63,148 nt of DNA, taken from NCBI GenBank assembly GCA_022776305.1, contig JALFIB010000073.1, positions 1-63,148 on the forward strand, written 5' to 3'. The position numbers and the translations under genes are program-made. A model generated the notes under the pieces. That model was not told where the DNA came from and searched no databases. It saw only the letters and a program-made list of their open reading frames with translations. Shown here piece by piece: positions 54,761-63,148 of this stretch (position 1 is its first letter; the number at the start of each line of letters is the position of its first letter). This DNA is from Lachnospiraceae bacterium (GTDB lineage: Bacteria > Bacillota > Clostridia > Lachnospirales > Lachnospiraceae).

Positions 54761-55244
54761 TCAGATGTTGGAAGAGAGAATCATTCAAAAACTTACAAAG
54801 CTTCATATGACAGTGACAACTGTGGAATCCTGTACGGGAGGAATGGTTTCTGCTGCATTGACTTCCGTGCCGGGAAGTTCGGCGGTTTTTTATAGAGGCT
54901 TTGTGACTTATTGCGATCAGGCAAAAAATGAGATGGTCGGTGTCAGCCGGAAAACATTGGAGCAGTATACAGCTGTAAGCCGTGAGACGGCAAAAGAGAT
55001 GGCAGAAGGTGGAGCAAAACAAGCGAATGCAGATTTTGCGCTCTCTGTAACAGGATATGCCGGACCGGACACCGGGAGCGGAGAGCCGGTCGGCCTTGTG
55101 TATATTGGCTGCTGTTTCAGAGGCGATACCGTAGTGGAGGAGTGCCATTTTTCGGGCGACCGTCAGGAAATCCGCAGGCAATCATTGCGGCGGGCACTGG
55201 AGCTTTTGGAAAGAAGAATCACTTCTTTTGAAACTGTTTCATAA
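54750..55244 (+). CDS. pncC: CinA C-terminal domain protein (nicotinamide-nucleotide amidohydrolase, PncC type)
   Basis: 164 residues, the stand-alone CinA C-terminal domain. TTVESCTGGMVSAALTSVPGSS and VTGYAGPDTGSGEPVGLVYIG are its active-site blocks; PncC deamidates NMN to nicotinate mononucleotide. Start is GTG 54750, overlapping pgsA by 11 bases; an ATG at 54765 is also possible and neither has a clear ribosome site. The 3' end overlaps a convergent small gene by 26 bases. cinA or pncC next to pgsA is a common Firmicute order. Confidence 0.85.
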   Translation: MKCDQMLEERIIQKLTKLHMTVTTVESCTGGMVSAALTSVPGSSAVFYRGFVTYCDQAKNEMVGVSRKTLEQYTAVSRETAKEMAEGGAKQANADFALSVTGYAGPDTGSGEPVGLVYIGCCFRGDTVVEECHFSGDRQEIRRQSLRRALELLERRITSFETVS

Positions 55245-55500
55245 TGGCACAGATTTTATCGATTTTACTGATTTCTTGAGGTGATTTTCCGATTTTCATC
55301 ACTTCGATGATAGCATCAGCTTCCGATTGGTTGAAGGACATGTTGTTTTCCTTCGACTGGGCAGCAGCGGCCATTAAAAATGGCAGGAGTTCATTGGGGC
55401 TTTTTCCTTTTGCCTGCTCTGACAGGGTCAGAAGCATTTGCAGCTTGGCAGGGTCGATTCCTCCAAGGCCGGGATTTTGTGTCCAAGAATCATCACTCAT
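55219..55500 (-). CDS. small protein of unknown function
   Basis: 93 residues, cytoplasmic, Gln/Ser-rich N-terminus and a helical C-terminus ending EISKIDKICAIMKQFQKK. No known family recognised, though the look is of a Clostridial lineage-specific protein. Start at 55500 is chosen because AAAGGA lies about 10 bases upstream; the frame is open further. It is downstream of another small minus-strand gene and its last 26 bases overlap pncC tail to tail. Confidence 0.55.
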   Translation of the reverse strand: MSDDSWTQNPGLGGIDPAKLQMLLTLSEQAKGKSPNELLPFLMAAAAQSKENNMSFNQSEADAIIEVMKIGKSPQEISKIDKICAIMKQFQKK

Positions 55501-55558
55501 AAACGTAACATCCTTTCTTTTATACAAATGAGTTATCCGACAAATAAACCGTAAAAGC

Positions 55559-55587
55559 AAGCTTGAAAACTTTTTGTTTTCAAGCTT
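55559..55587 (-). terminator. hairpin overlapping a stop codon
   Basis: Perfect 12-bp palindrome AAGCTTGAAAAC (55559-55570), five-base loop, GTTTTCAAGCTT (55576-55587). On the minus strand it overlaps the TAA of the 55586 gene and is followed by GCTTTTACGG. Terminator or attenuator between the two small genes. Confidence 0.7.
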
Positions 55588-55924
55588 ATTTTGTATCCTC
55601 ATTGTCTGAAGGCTGTGAGAAGATGGAATACAGTTCCATGGCTGAAAACATTTGGATGCATTGGTCGATCATTTCTGCTTCGTCATCCTCACAGTAATTT
55701 CGAAGATCTGTTAATATATCCAAGACATCAGGGGATCCCTGCTCCGTATGACATGCTTGGACGGAGAGGTTATTTTGATTATAAAATTTTAAAACATTCT
55801 GCAGTTCTACCATTTTGATCAATATGGAAAAGATTTTCTGGCTGCCGGGTGCGATATAAGGAATGGCCGCTTTGATGAGCAGCAGGTGGTTTTGATTTGC
55901 AATTTGATCCAAAGCAGTCAGCAT
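55586..55924 (-). CDS. small acidic protein of unknown function
   Basis: 112 residues, mostly helical, with an acidic second half (DLRNYCEDDEAEMIDQCIQMF) and no membrane segment or signal. Not recognised. GAGGT lies 5 bases before the ATG. The terminator-like palindrome at its stop separates it from the next small gene on the same strand. The pair may act together; nothing in sequence says how. Confidence 0.55.
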   Translation of the reverse strand: MLTALDQIANQNHLLLIKAAIPYIAPGSQKIFSILIKMVELQNVLKFYNQNNLSVQACHTEQGSPDVLDILTDLRNYCEDDEAEMIDQCIQMFSAMELYSIFSQPSDNEDTK

Positions 55925-56014
55925 GAAGACCTCAGACTTCTTTTTTTCATTTGTATGAGAAAAGCAGTTGAAATATGATACTTGAATCTGTAAAAATGAT
56001 TACTTTTTAAGTCC

Positions 56015-56039
56015 ATTCGTCCCTTGGCTCATATGATGT
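56015..56039 (+). repeat. dispersed GTCCCTTGGCTCATA repeat, copy 2
   Basis: Core 56019-56033 is identical to 36489-36503. The 25-bp surround is a near-perfect inverted match to 58418-58442, bracketing the block of small peptide genes and the Cys-subtilase. Confidence 0.7.
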
Positions 56040-56112
56040 AATAAGAATTAAAAACAGATGGTAGCAAAAATGGCACTTGCTTTTTTGTGTCATTTGTGAG
56101 CAGGAGGTAAAA

Positions 56113-56286
56113 ATGGGATTTCGTGTTGTGATCGATGGAAATGCATTTTATGAAATAGATGAAGACTGTTTAAGACAGAAAGAACAGGGGGAAGTCTTGG
56201 AACGGGAAGAAAGAGAAGGACGTACAGATGGAGAGATTCGTAAAACGACAAAAAAGGAAGGGACAATGAGAAAGGCAAAAAGATAA
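56113..56286 (+). CDS. small protein of unknown function (57 residues)
   Basis: Begins MGFRVVIDGNAFYEIDE, then a strongly charged Glu/Lys/Arg-rich tail. No family recognised. CAGGAGG is 5 bases before ATG 56113, which supports it as a real gene despite its size. It converges with the Cys-rich peptide gene; a hairpin at 56302-56321 lies between. Confidence 0.55.
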   Translation: MGFRVVIDGNAFYEIDEDCLRQKEQGEVLEREEREGRTDGEIRKTTKKEGTMRKAKR

Positions 56287-56301
56287 CGAAGAAATGAAGA
56301 A

Positions 56302-56321
56302 AACGGGGCATCAGCCCCGTT
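56302..56321 (-). terminator. terminator of the Cys-rich peptide gene
   Basis: Perfect 8-bp stem AACGGGGC (56302-56309) / GCCCCGTT (56314-56321). In the minus direction it is followed by TTCTTCATTTCTTC. Confidence 0.75.
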
Positions 56322-56329
56322 CATTCGGA

Positions 56330-56566
56330 TTAGCATCCGCATCCACAGTTATTGTTTCCAAGAAAGTTGCCATTTCCCCATCCGCCGCAGAAGAGCAGGA
56401 GAAGGATAATGATCCAGCAGCAGTTGTCGCCGCAGCCGTCGTTGTTTCTGAAGAATCCGCCGCCGCATCCGCCGCAGCATGCAAGGAGGATGATGATCCA
56501 GATACAAGACATTCCGTTGTTGTTGTCACATCCACATCCGCAGTTGGTTGCTGTTAAATCGCTCAT
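56330..56566 (-). CDS. cysteine-rich repeated hydrophobic peptide (chorion-like/spore-coat-type)
   Basis: 78 residues with 14 Cys and many Gly and Asn. Two similar halves, each a WIIILL hydrophobic stretch followed by a Cys/Gly tract (CIWIIILLACCGGCGGG and CCWIIILLLLFCGGWGNG), flanked by CGCGC at both ends. This resembles Clostridial proteins labelled high-cysteine chorion-class, which may be spore-surface proteins; that role is inference. Start at 56566 has GGAGG 8 bases upstream. It lies 98 bases downstream of the minus-strand subtilase. Confidence 0.7.
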   Translation of the reverse strand: MSDLTATNCGCGCDNNNGMSCIWIIILLACCGGCGGGFFRNNDGCGDNCCWIIILLLLFCGGWGNGNFLGNNNCGCGC

Positions 56567-56664
56567 TTCGTTTTCCTCCGAAATTATCATTTACAATGTA
56601 TCATATGCTTGGGGCCATTAAGTGTTACGGATTCAGAATAGATTTGCAGAGTTATGTCCGTGTT

Positions 56665-58389
56665 TTACAATCGAAGAAAAGCCTCAAAAATTCCATAGAC
56701 GTTCATAACTCCATACCCCCATTCCCGATTGGGATAAGGGTAATTTTTTCCTCGAACGGCGCCGTGCTCAAATAAGCTCTTGATTTCGCGAGGTGTGAAA
56801 TAGCGAGGGGAATCCTGAAGTCGCAGGCCGCTTTCTACCAGCAGCGCTGTTGCTCCTGCCGCCAATGCTGAGGCTGCGCAGGACCCTGAGATGGTTTTGT
56901 ATGTGTTGCCGGGGAAAGGAGCTGTGGCATTCACCCCGGGAGTGACAAATTCAGGTTTGATGATCTGGTTCCGGGTGTAGCCCCGTCCTGAATTTTGGAA
57001 AATACTGTCTCGGAATGCATTAAAGGTTCCTGTGGTAATGATTGCTTCTGCACAGGAAGGGATAACTAAGGTGGTATCTGTATTAGGTGTGTAAAAACGT
57101 ATCGTAGGGTTTACATGGCCGGTAATGGGAAGCCATAGATGGAAAGCTCCATTCACAAAAGAAATATTTGTAACCCTTACGCGCCACACACCGGGTGTAG
57201 GGGTAATAAAGCGCATCAGGGCCAGCTGGGAACCACTGAGCATTTCCACAAGAAAATAGGTTAGGGATATGCGGCTGTTTTCCAGAAGAAAGTTGAATTC
57301 AATGGAAGCACCGCTGCGGGGCTGGATGGGCTGTATGGTCTCGCCGAGAGGGGAAGTAAAGCCTACACTGTAGAGCTCCGGGGCATCGGCCCAAAATTCA
57401 AGTGTAAAACCAGCTGTGTCCTCATCTACAAGGATTTCAATATCGCGAAACTCACCTTGACGGCTTACCTCACCGAAGTAATGGTGTCCTGATCCTACCT
57501 CATTTCCTGTCCCGGCGACAGCATAAACACCGGAGTTGAATTGTGCGGACGTGAGTACATCTTCCAGCGGAGTCGTACCTGTATGGCCGCCTTGATTCGT
57601 TCCCAGTGTGATGCAGATGACGAGGGGCATTTGCAATTCCTTTGAGATATTGACCATATAGCGTACCCCCAGCATTAGGTCGGTTTCCTGAAACGCAGCT
57701 GCGCCTTCCGGAATCAAAAAATAATCACGCAGGTATTGTTTGGCAGGTTTTAATTTGACTGCGATGATCATGCTTTCAGGAGCTGCACCGATAAATTCCG
57801 AGGATGGATCCGGGCTTCCACAGGCAATCCCGGCAACAGCAGTGCCGTGTCCTGCTTCATCTCTTTGCGGGACAATGTCATAAGGAGATAAAGAAGATAA
57901 GGCCTCATTGATTTGCTCTTGTTTATATTCTGTGCCGTAAGCCATGCCATCAGGGGACGGGCCTGTCTGGATCGTCTGGTCCCAGATGCGCAGGATGCGG
58001 GTAGTCCCATCTGGTGAACGAAAGGCTGGATGAGTGTAATCAATACCGGAATCTAAAAAGCCCACCAGTACACCTTTCCCTTTGAGGGATAAAAAAGGCT
58101 GGTTTTGGGCAGATATGATCCCGGCAGTTTCCAGATTAACGGTATCTACATAAGTAAAAAGATTGGGAACGCTGGAATAACCGATCTGTTCCACTGTGGC
58201 AAGATGGTCGGAAAGAGGGGCATGGAGTATGCTGTACTGTGTGTCTACGATCTGAGGAGAAAAACGGCTAAGCTCTGTAAACAGGAGCTCCGGTTCCAAT
58301 TGGTACCGGAAAATGATATCCGAATAATCCTCAGATATGGCAGGGGAGTTCGCCGGAATCTGGGAAGCTGCAAGCATATTTTTATACAT
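56665..58389 (-). CDS. Csp-like S8 subtilase with Cys in place of the catalytic Ser
   Basis: 574 residues. An N-terminal prodomain-like region (1-95) precedes a subtilisin fold: Asp in VGFLDSGIDYTHPAF, His in EAGHGTAVAGIACG, oxyanion Asn in VAGTGNEVGSG. A jelly-roll-like insertion occupies about residues 290-440, as in CspB of Clostridium, which cleaves pro-SleC during germination. The nucleophile motif, normally SGTSxAA, reads SGSCAASALAAG with Cys at residue 504 (codon TGC, 56880-56878 minus strand). So it may be a thiol-subtilase or, like CspC, a non-catalytic signalling protein. No signal peptide. AGGG 8 bases before the ATG. Confidence 0.85.
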   Translation of the reverse strand: MYKNMLAASQIPANSPAISEDYSDIIFRYQLEPELLFTELSRFSPQIVDTQYSILHAPLSDHLATVEQIGYSSVPNLFTYVDTVNLETAGIISAQNQPFLSLKGKGVLVGFLDSGIDYTHPAFRSPDGTTRILRIWDQTIQTGPSPDGMAYGTEYKQEQINEALSSLSPYDIVPQRDEAGHGTAVAGIACGSPDPSSEFIGAAPESMIIAVKLKPAKQYLRDYFLIPEGAAAFQETDLMLGVRYMVNISKELQMPLVICITLGTNQGGHTGTTPLEDVLTSAQFNSGVYAVAGTGNEVGSGHHYFGEVSRQGEFRDIEILVDEDTAGFTLEFWADAPELYSVGFTSPLGETIQPIQPRSGASIEFNFLLENSRISLTYFLVEMLSGSQLALMRFITPTPGVWRVRVTNISFVNGAFHLWLPITGHVNPTIRFYTPNTDTTLVIPSCAEAIITTGTFNAFRDSIFQNSGRGYTRNQIIKPEFVTPGVNATAPFPGNTYKTISGSCAASALAAGATALLVESGLRLQDSPRYFTPREIKSLFEHGAVRGKNYPYPNREWGYGVMNVYGIFEAFLRL

Positions 58390-58417
58390 AACAAAAACCC
58401 TGAATACTTACTCTTAT

Positions 58418-58442
58418 TCAATATATGAGCCAAGGGACAAAT
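58418..58442 (-). repeat. dispersed GTCCCTTGGCTCATA repeat, copy 3 (inverted)
   Basis: Core 58424-58438 is the exact reverse complement of 56019-56033 and 36489-36503; about 22 of 25 surrounding bases match copy 2. Confidence 0.7.
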
Positions 58443-58533
58443 GGATATAAAATACATGAAGTGATATCTGGACCGTTTTTTACTGCACAGGATCTCGGAG
58501 ACCAGCATAAACTATCATTATGGAGGAATGGGT

Positions 58534-61022
<2,489 letters not shown>

Positions 61023-61047
61023 GGCAAAAGTTTAAGGCTGGAATTGT

Positions 61048-61076
61048 TTGACGCGTACATAAATAAATGGTAGAAT
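61048..61076 (+). promoter_or_regulatory. promoter of icd
   Basis: TTGACG (61048-61053), 17-base spacer, TAGAAT (61071-61076), 43 bases before the ATG. Confidence 0.65.
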
Positions 61077-61118
61077 GGGAGCCGTACATGAGAGATGATG
61101 CACAAGAGGAGGCTGATT

Positions 61119-62327
61119 ATGGAAAAAATCAAAATGACTACTCCGATCGTCGAGATGGACGGAGATGAAATGACTCGCATTTTATGGAAGATGATTAAGG
61201 ATGAACTGATTTATCCATACATCGACTTAAAGACCGAGTATTATGATTTGGGACTTGAAAATCGAAATGCGACAAATGACCAGGTGACCATTGACAGTGC
61301 AAATGCCAACAAAAAATACGGTGTTGCTGTAAAATGCGCTACGATTACGCCGAATGCTGCCAGAATGAAAGAGTATGACCTGAAGGAAATGTGGAAAAGT
61401 CCAAATGGGACGATCCGCGCTATTCTTGATGGGACGGTTTTCCGTGCGCCGATCATTGTAAAAGGGATTGAGCCATACGTAAGAAGCTGGAAGAAGCCTA
61501 TTACCATTGCCCGCCATGCATATGGCGATGTCTACAAAAACGCAGAAATCGATGTACCGGGTCCGGGAAAGGCAGAGCTTGTATTTACAGGCGAAGACGG
61601 AACCGAGATCAGGGAGCCTATCTTTGATTTTAAAGGACCGGGAGTCCTTCAAGGTATGCATAATCTTGACAGGTCTATTGAGAGCTTTGCGAGAAGCTGT
61701 TTTAATTATGCGTTAGACACAAAGCAGGATATTTGGTTCGCAAGTAAGGATACCATATCCAAAAAATATGACCATACATTTAAGGATATTTTTCAGGAAA
61801 TTTTTGAAAAGGAATATAAAGAAAAATTTGAAAAGGCCGGGATTACTTATTTCTATACCCTGATTGATGATGCGGTAGCACGTGTCATGAAATCTGAAGG
61901 TGGATTTATCTGGGCATGTAAGAATTATGACGGTGATGTGATGAGCGATATGGTATCATCTGCTTTTGGCTCACTTGCCATGATGACTTCTGTGCTGGTA
62001 TCACCGGATGGTAATTATGAGTACGAAGCAGCCCATGGCACAGTACAACGCCACTATTATAAATATTTAAAAGGTGAAGAAACATCCACCAACTCTGTTG
62101 CCACCATTTTTGCCTGGACAGGTGCCCTCAGAAAACGTGGTGAGATGGACGGTATAAAAGAGCTGGGCGAATATGCCGACCGTATGGAACGGGCAGTCAT
62201 CGATACTATTGAAAGCGGTAAAATGACGAAAGACCTGTCTTTGATCACTTCACTGGAGCATGTAGAAGTACTCAACAGCGAAGACTTTATCAAAGCAGTA
62301 CGCAAGACGTACGAATCGTTATCATAA
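61119..62327 (+). CDS. icd: NADP-dependent isocitrate dehydrogenase, eukaryote-like subfamily
   Basis: 402 residues. The sequence follows the IDH1/2-like subfamily, not E. coli Icd: [41 protein letters not shown] (isocitrate Ser/Asn site), [10 protein letters not shown], and the C-terminal [10 protein letters not shown] with the NADP-preferring Arg-His. It converts isocitrate to 2-oxoglutarate with NADPH formation. AGGAGG before ATG 61119. Likely monocistronic. No citrate synthase or aconitase is adjacent. Confidence 0.95.
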   Translation: MEKIKMTTPIVEMDGDEMTRILWKMIKDELIYPYIDLKTEYYDLGLENRNATNDQVTIDSANANKKYGVAVKCATITPNAARMKEYDLKEMWKSPNGTIRAILDGTVFRAPIIVKGIEPYVRSWKKPITIARHAYGDVYKNAEIDVPGPGKAELVFTGEDGTEIREPIFDFKGPGVLQGMHNLDRSIESFARSCFNYALDTKQDIWFASKDTISKKYDHTFKDIFQEIFEKEYKEKFEKAGITYFYTLIDDAVARVMKSEGGFIWACKNYDGDVMSDMVSSAFGSLAMMTSVLVSPDGNYEYEAAHGTVQRHYYKYLKGEETSTNSVATIFAWTGALRKRGEMDGIKELGEYADRMERAVIDTIESGKMTKDLSLITSLEHVEVLNSEDFIKAVRKTYESLS

Positions 62328-62407
62328 GATCGGATCTAAGTATTTTCCGGTTACTGTTGCGGCGAAACTATTTTCCAGAAAGTGACAGGAAAACAGTGAA
62401 AAATTTA

Positions 62408-62436
62408 TTGCACAAGCGGACATACTAGAGTATACT
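62408..62436 (+). promoter_or_regulatory. promoter of the 6S-like RNA
   Basis: TTGCAC (62408-62413), 17-base spacer, TATACT (62431-62436); no ORF follows. Confidence 0.75.
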
Positions 62437-62442
62437 ATCACT

Positions 62443-62660
62443 AGATGAAAATCGAATGTAAGCAATCGAAAAGCAGACTTCTGGGGTGTGCGACACTCCT
62501 ATTATTTTGAACCTACATTTACTTTTATGGGATTCCTATATCGCGCAGAGATATGTCAAGCCTCCGTCAGCAGTGGAAGACAGAAGGCTGCGTTGCGGAT
62601 ACCCACCTAGCTTTGCTAGGAGTCAAAAGATAGGAAACGGCACTCTGGATTTGTAAACAC
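62443..62660 (+). ncRNA. ssrS: 6S RNA (SsrS-type) candidate
   Basis: Non-coding transcript between its own promoter and terminator. The fold expected of 6S can be drawn: a closing stem CTGGGGTGT (62481-62489)/GCACTCTGG (62640-62648) with G-U pairs, CCTAT (62534-62538)/ATAGG (62630-62634), a CCTAGC-TTT-GCTAGG apical hairpin at 62606-62620, and unpaired A/U-rich stretches around TTTTGAACCTACATTT, which resembles 6S sequence in related Clostridia as I recall it. 6S binds the housekeeping RNA polymerase as a promoter mimic. Exact ends are not known; 5' is placed at the predicted start. Confidence 0.72.
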
Positions 62661-62661
62661 T

Positions 62662-62703
62662 GCGGCAGGTATTCTATTTAGGATTCCTGCCGCTTTCTGT
62701 GTT
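62662..62703 (+). terminator. terminator of the 6S-like RNA
   Basis: Perfect 8-bp stem GCGGCAGG (62662-62669) / CCTGCCGC (62686-62693) followed by TTTCTGTGTT. Confidence 0.85.
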
Positions 62704-62798
62704 CCATAGGTGATATAACAGTAAAGCAGAATTACAGAAAACGAAGAAATAGGTACAGAAAAAAGGTGAAAAAAGGTGTAAAAAAATCAAAATAATTG

Positions 62799-62827
62799 TT
62801 GACAAAAAGAGAAACGGATGGTAATAT
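62799..62827 (+). promoter_or_regulatory. rRNA operon promoter P1
   Basis: TTGACA (62799-62804), 17-base spacer, TAATAT (62822-62827). Confidence 0.8.
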
Positions 62828-62881
62828 TGATTTCGCTGCTGAGGTAAGCAGTAAAAAAGAAAAAAATAAATAAAAAAGTTG

Positions 62882-62910
62882 TTGACAAACCGGAAAAGAC
62901 ATGATATGAT
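62882..62910 (+). promoter_or_regulatory. rRNA operon promoter P2
   Basis: TTGACA (62882-62887), 17-base spacer, TATGAT (62905-62910). Tandem near-consensus promoters 83 bases apart are typical of Firmicute rrn operons. Confidence 0.85.
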
Positions 62911-62916
62911 ATCAAA

Positions 62917-63148
62917 GTTGCTTCGGAACGGAGACAACAAAGAGAACCTTGATAACTGAACAGTGGAACAACCTTGAAAGATTCTAAAAGAGTTAATTTT
63001 TTAAGGAACTGACCTTTAAAACAGTAAAGAAGATAGCCAAGTTTACCTTGGCCGAATCGAACCTCGCAGGAAAACATCCTGCTCGGTGAATGCGCAATTT
63101 CCATCCGTGCAAGCACATGGAAATCTTAACGCACACATTTAATCAGAG
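62917..63148 (+). other. rRNA operon leader, reaching the start of 16S rRNA
   Basis: No ORF. BoxA-like antitermination signals appear as AACCTTGATAACT (about 62946) and CCTTTAAAACAG (about 63013). Three hairpins follow: GCCAAG/CTTGGC (63036-63052), GCAGGA/TCCTGC (63066-63082), and the pre-16S stem TGCG...ATTTCCAT (63091-63104) / ATGGAAAT...CGCA (63117-63133). The last bases TTTAATCAGAG fit the sequence just before or at the 16S 5' end (AGAGTTTGATC), so 16S begins at or just past the window edge. Confidence 0.8.

Overview
The window looks like a chromosomal segment of a spore-forming Firmicute of the Lachnospiraceae type (Dorea, Blautia and Coprococcus relatives are the likely neighbourhood; the genus is not resolved). 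The reasons are the gene order of core loci (pyrH-frr-uppS-cdsA-dxr-rseP, recA-recX-rny, yicC-remA-gmk-rpoZ-rimO-pgsA), strong AGGAGG ribosome sites, A/T-rich TTGACA/TATAAT promoters, a SpoVAC protein, Csp-like subtilases, families typical of this group (DUF4317, a DUF5721-like protein, a Cys-rich peptide), and a Bacillus/Clostridium-type LexA box and CIRCE operator. No phage, transposase, CRISPR array or tRNA gene was seen.

Layout. 0-9.8 kb: cell-wall amidase with SPOR domain, mutY, a family-2 glycosyltransferase, a lipid kinase (opposite strand), glnS, a MocR-type regulator, a YdcF-like protein, a HAD phosphatase, a small unknown and spoVAC. 9.8-15 kb, mostly minus strand: DUF4317, TraX, htpG with a perfect CIRCE, and a DUF5721-like gene. 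15-19.5 kb: DegV, a small membrane protein, a PfkB sugar kinase, PAP2 phosphatase and mgtE with an overlapping upstream ORF. 19.5-28.5 kb: a cell-surface glycoconjugate block, with a giant YfhO-type membrane protein, a GtrB/CsbB-like polyprenyl-phosphate glycosyltransferase and an ATP-grasp ligase on the plus strand facing a Wzx-like flippase and a CapK/PaaK-like adenylating enzyme on the minus strand. 28.6-36.4 kb: a P-type ATPase, then the nucleotide/ribosome recycling/isoprenoid/phospholipid operon. 36.4-41.2 kb: a hairpin-rich intergenic block, recA-recX, rny and a small secreted protein. 41.3-48 kb: nudC, a GH13 glucosidase with an AraC regulator, a PepV-like dipeptidase and galactokinase. 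48.1-55.9 kb: rqcH divergent from the yicC-to-pncC operon, then two small minus-strand genes. 56-59.4 kb: a spore-flavoured block with a Cys-rich peptide and two divergent subtilases, one of which carries Cys where the catalytic Ser should be. 59.5-62.3 kb: glpK and a eukaryote-type NADP isocitrate dehydrogenase. 62.4-63.15 kb: a 6S RNA-like gene with its own promoter and terminator, then tandem promoters and leader of an rRNA operon whose 16S gene starts at or just past the window edge.

How the parts fit. Most of the window is housekeeping: translation quality control (rqcH, frr, rimO), DNA repair (mutY, recA/recX under LexA), RNA decay (rny), membrane and wall synthesis (uppS, cdsA, dxr, pgsA, rseP), and sugar and peptide use (glucosidase, galactokinase, fructokinase-like, dipeptidase, glycerol kinase). 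The less ordinary material is the surface-glycan block at 19.5-28.5 kb, the Cys-nucleophile subtilase cassette bracketed by 25-bp inverted repeats, the CIRCE placed upstream of the htpG promoter, the upstream ORF at mgtE, and several families of short dispersed palindromic repeats.
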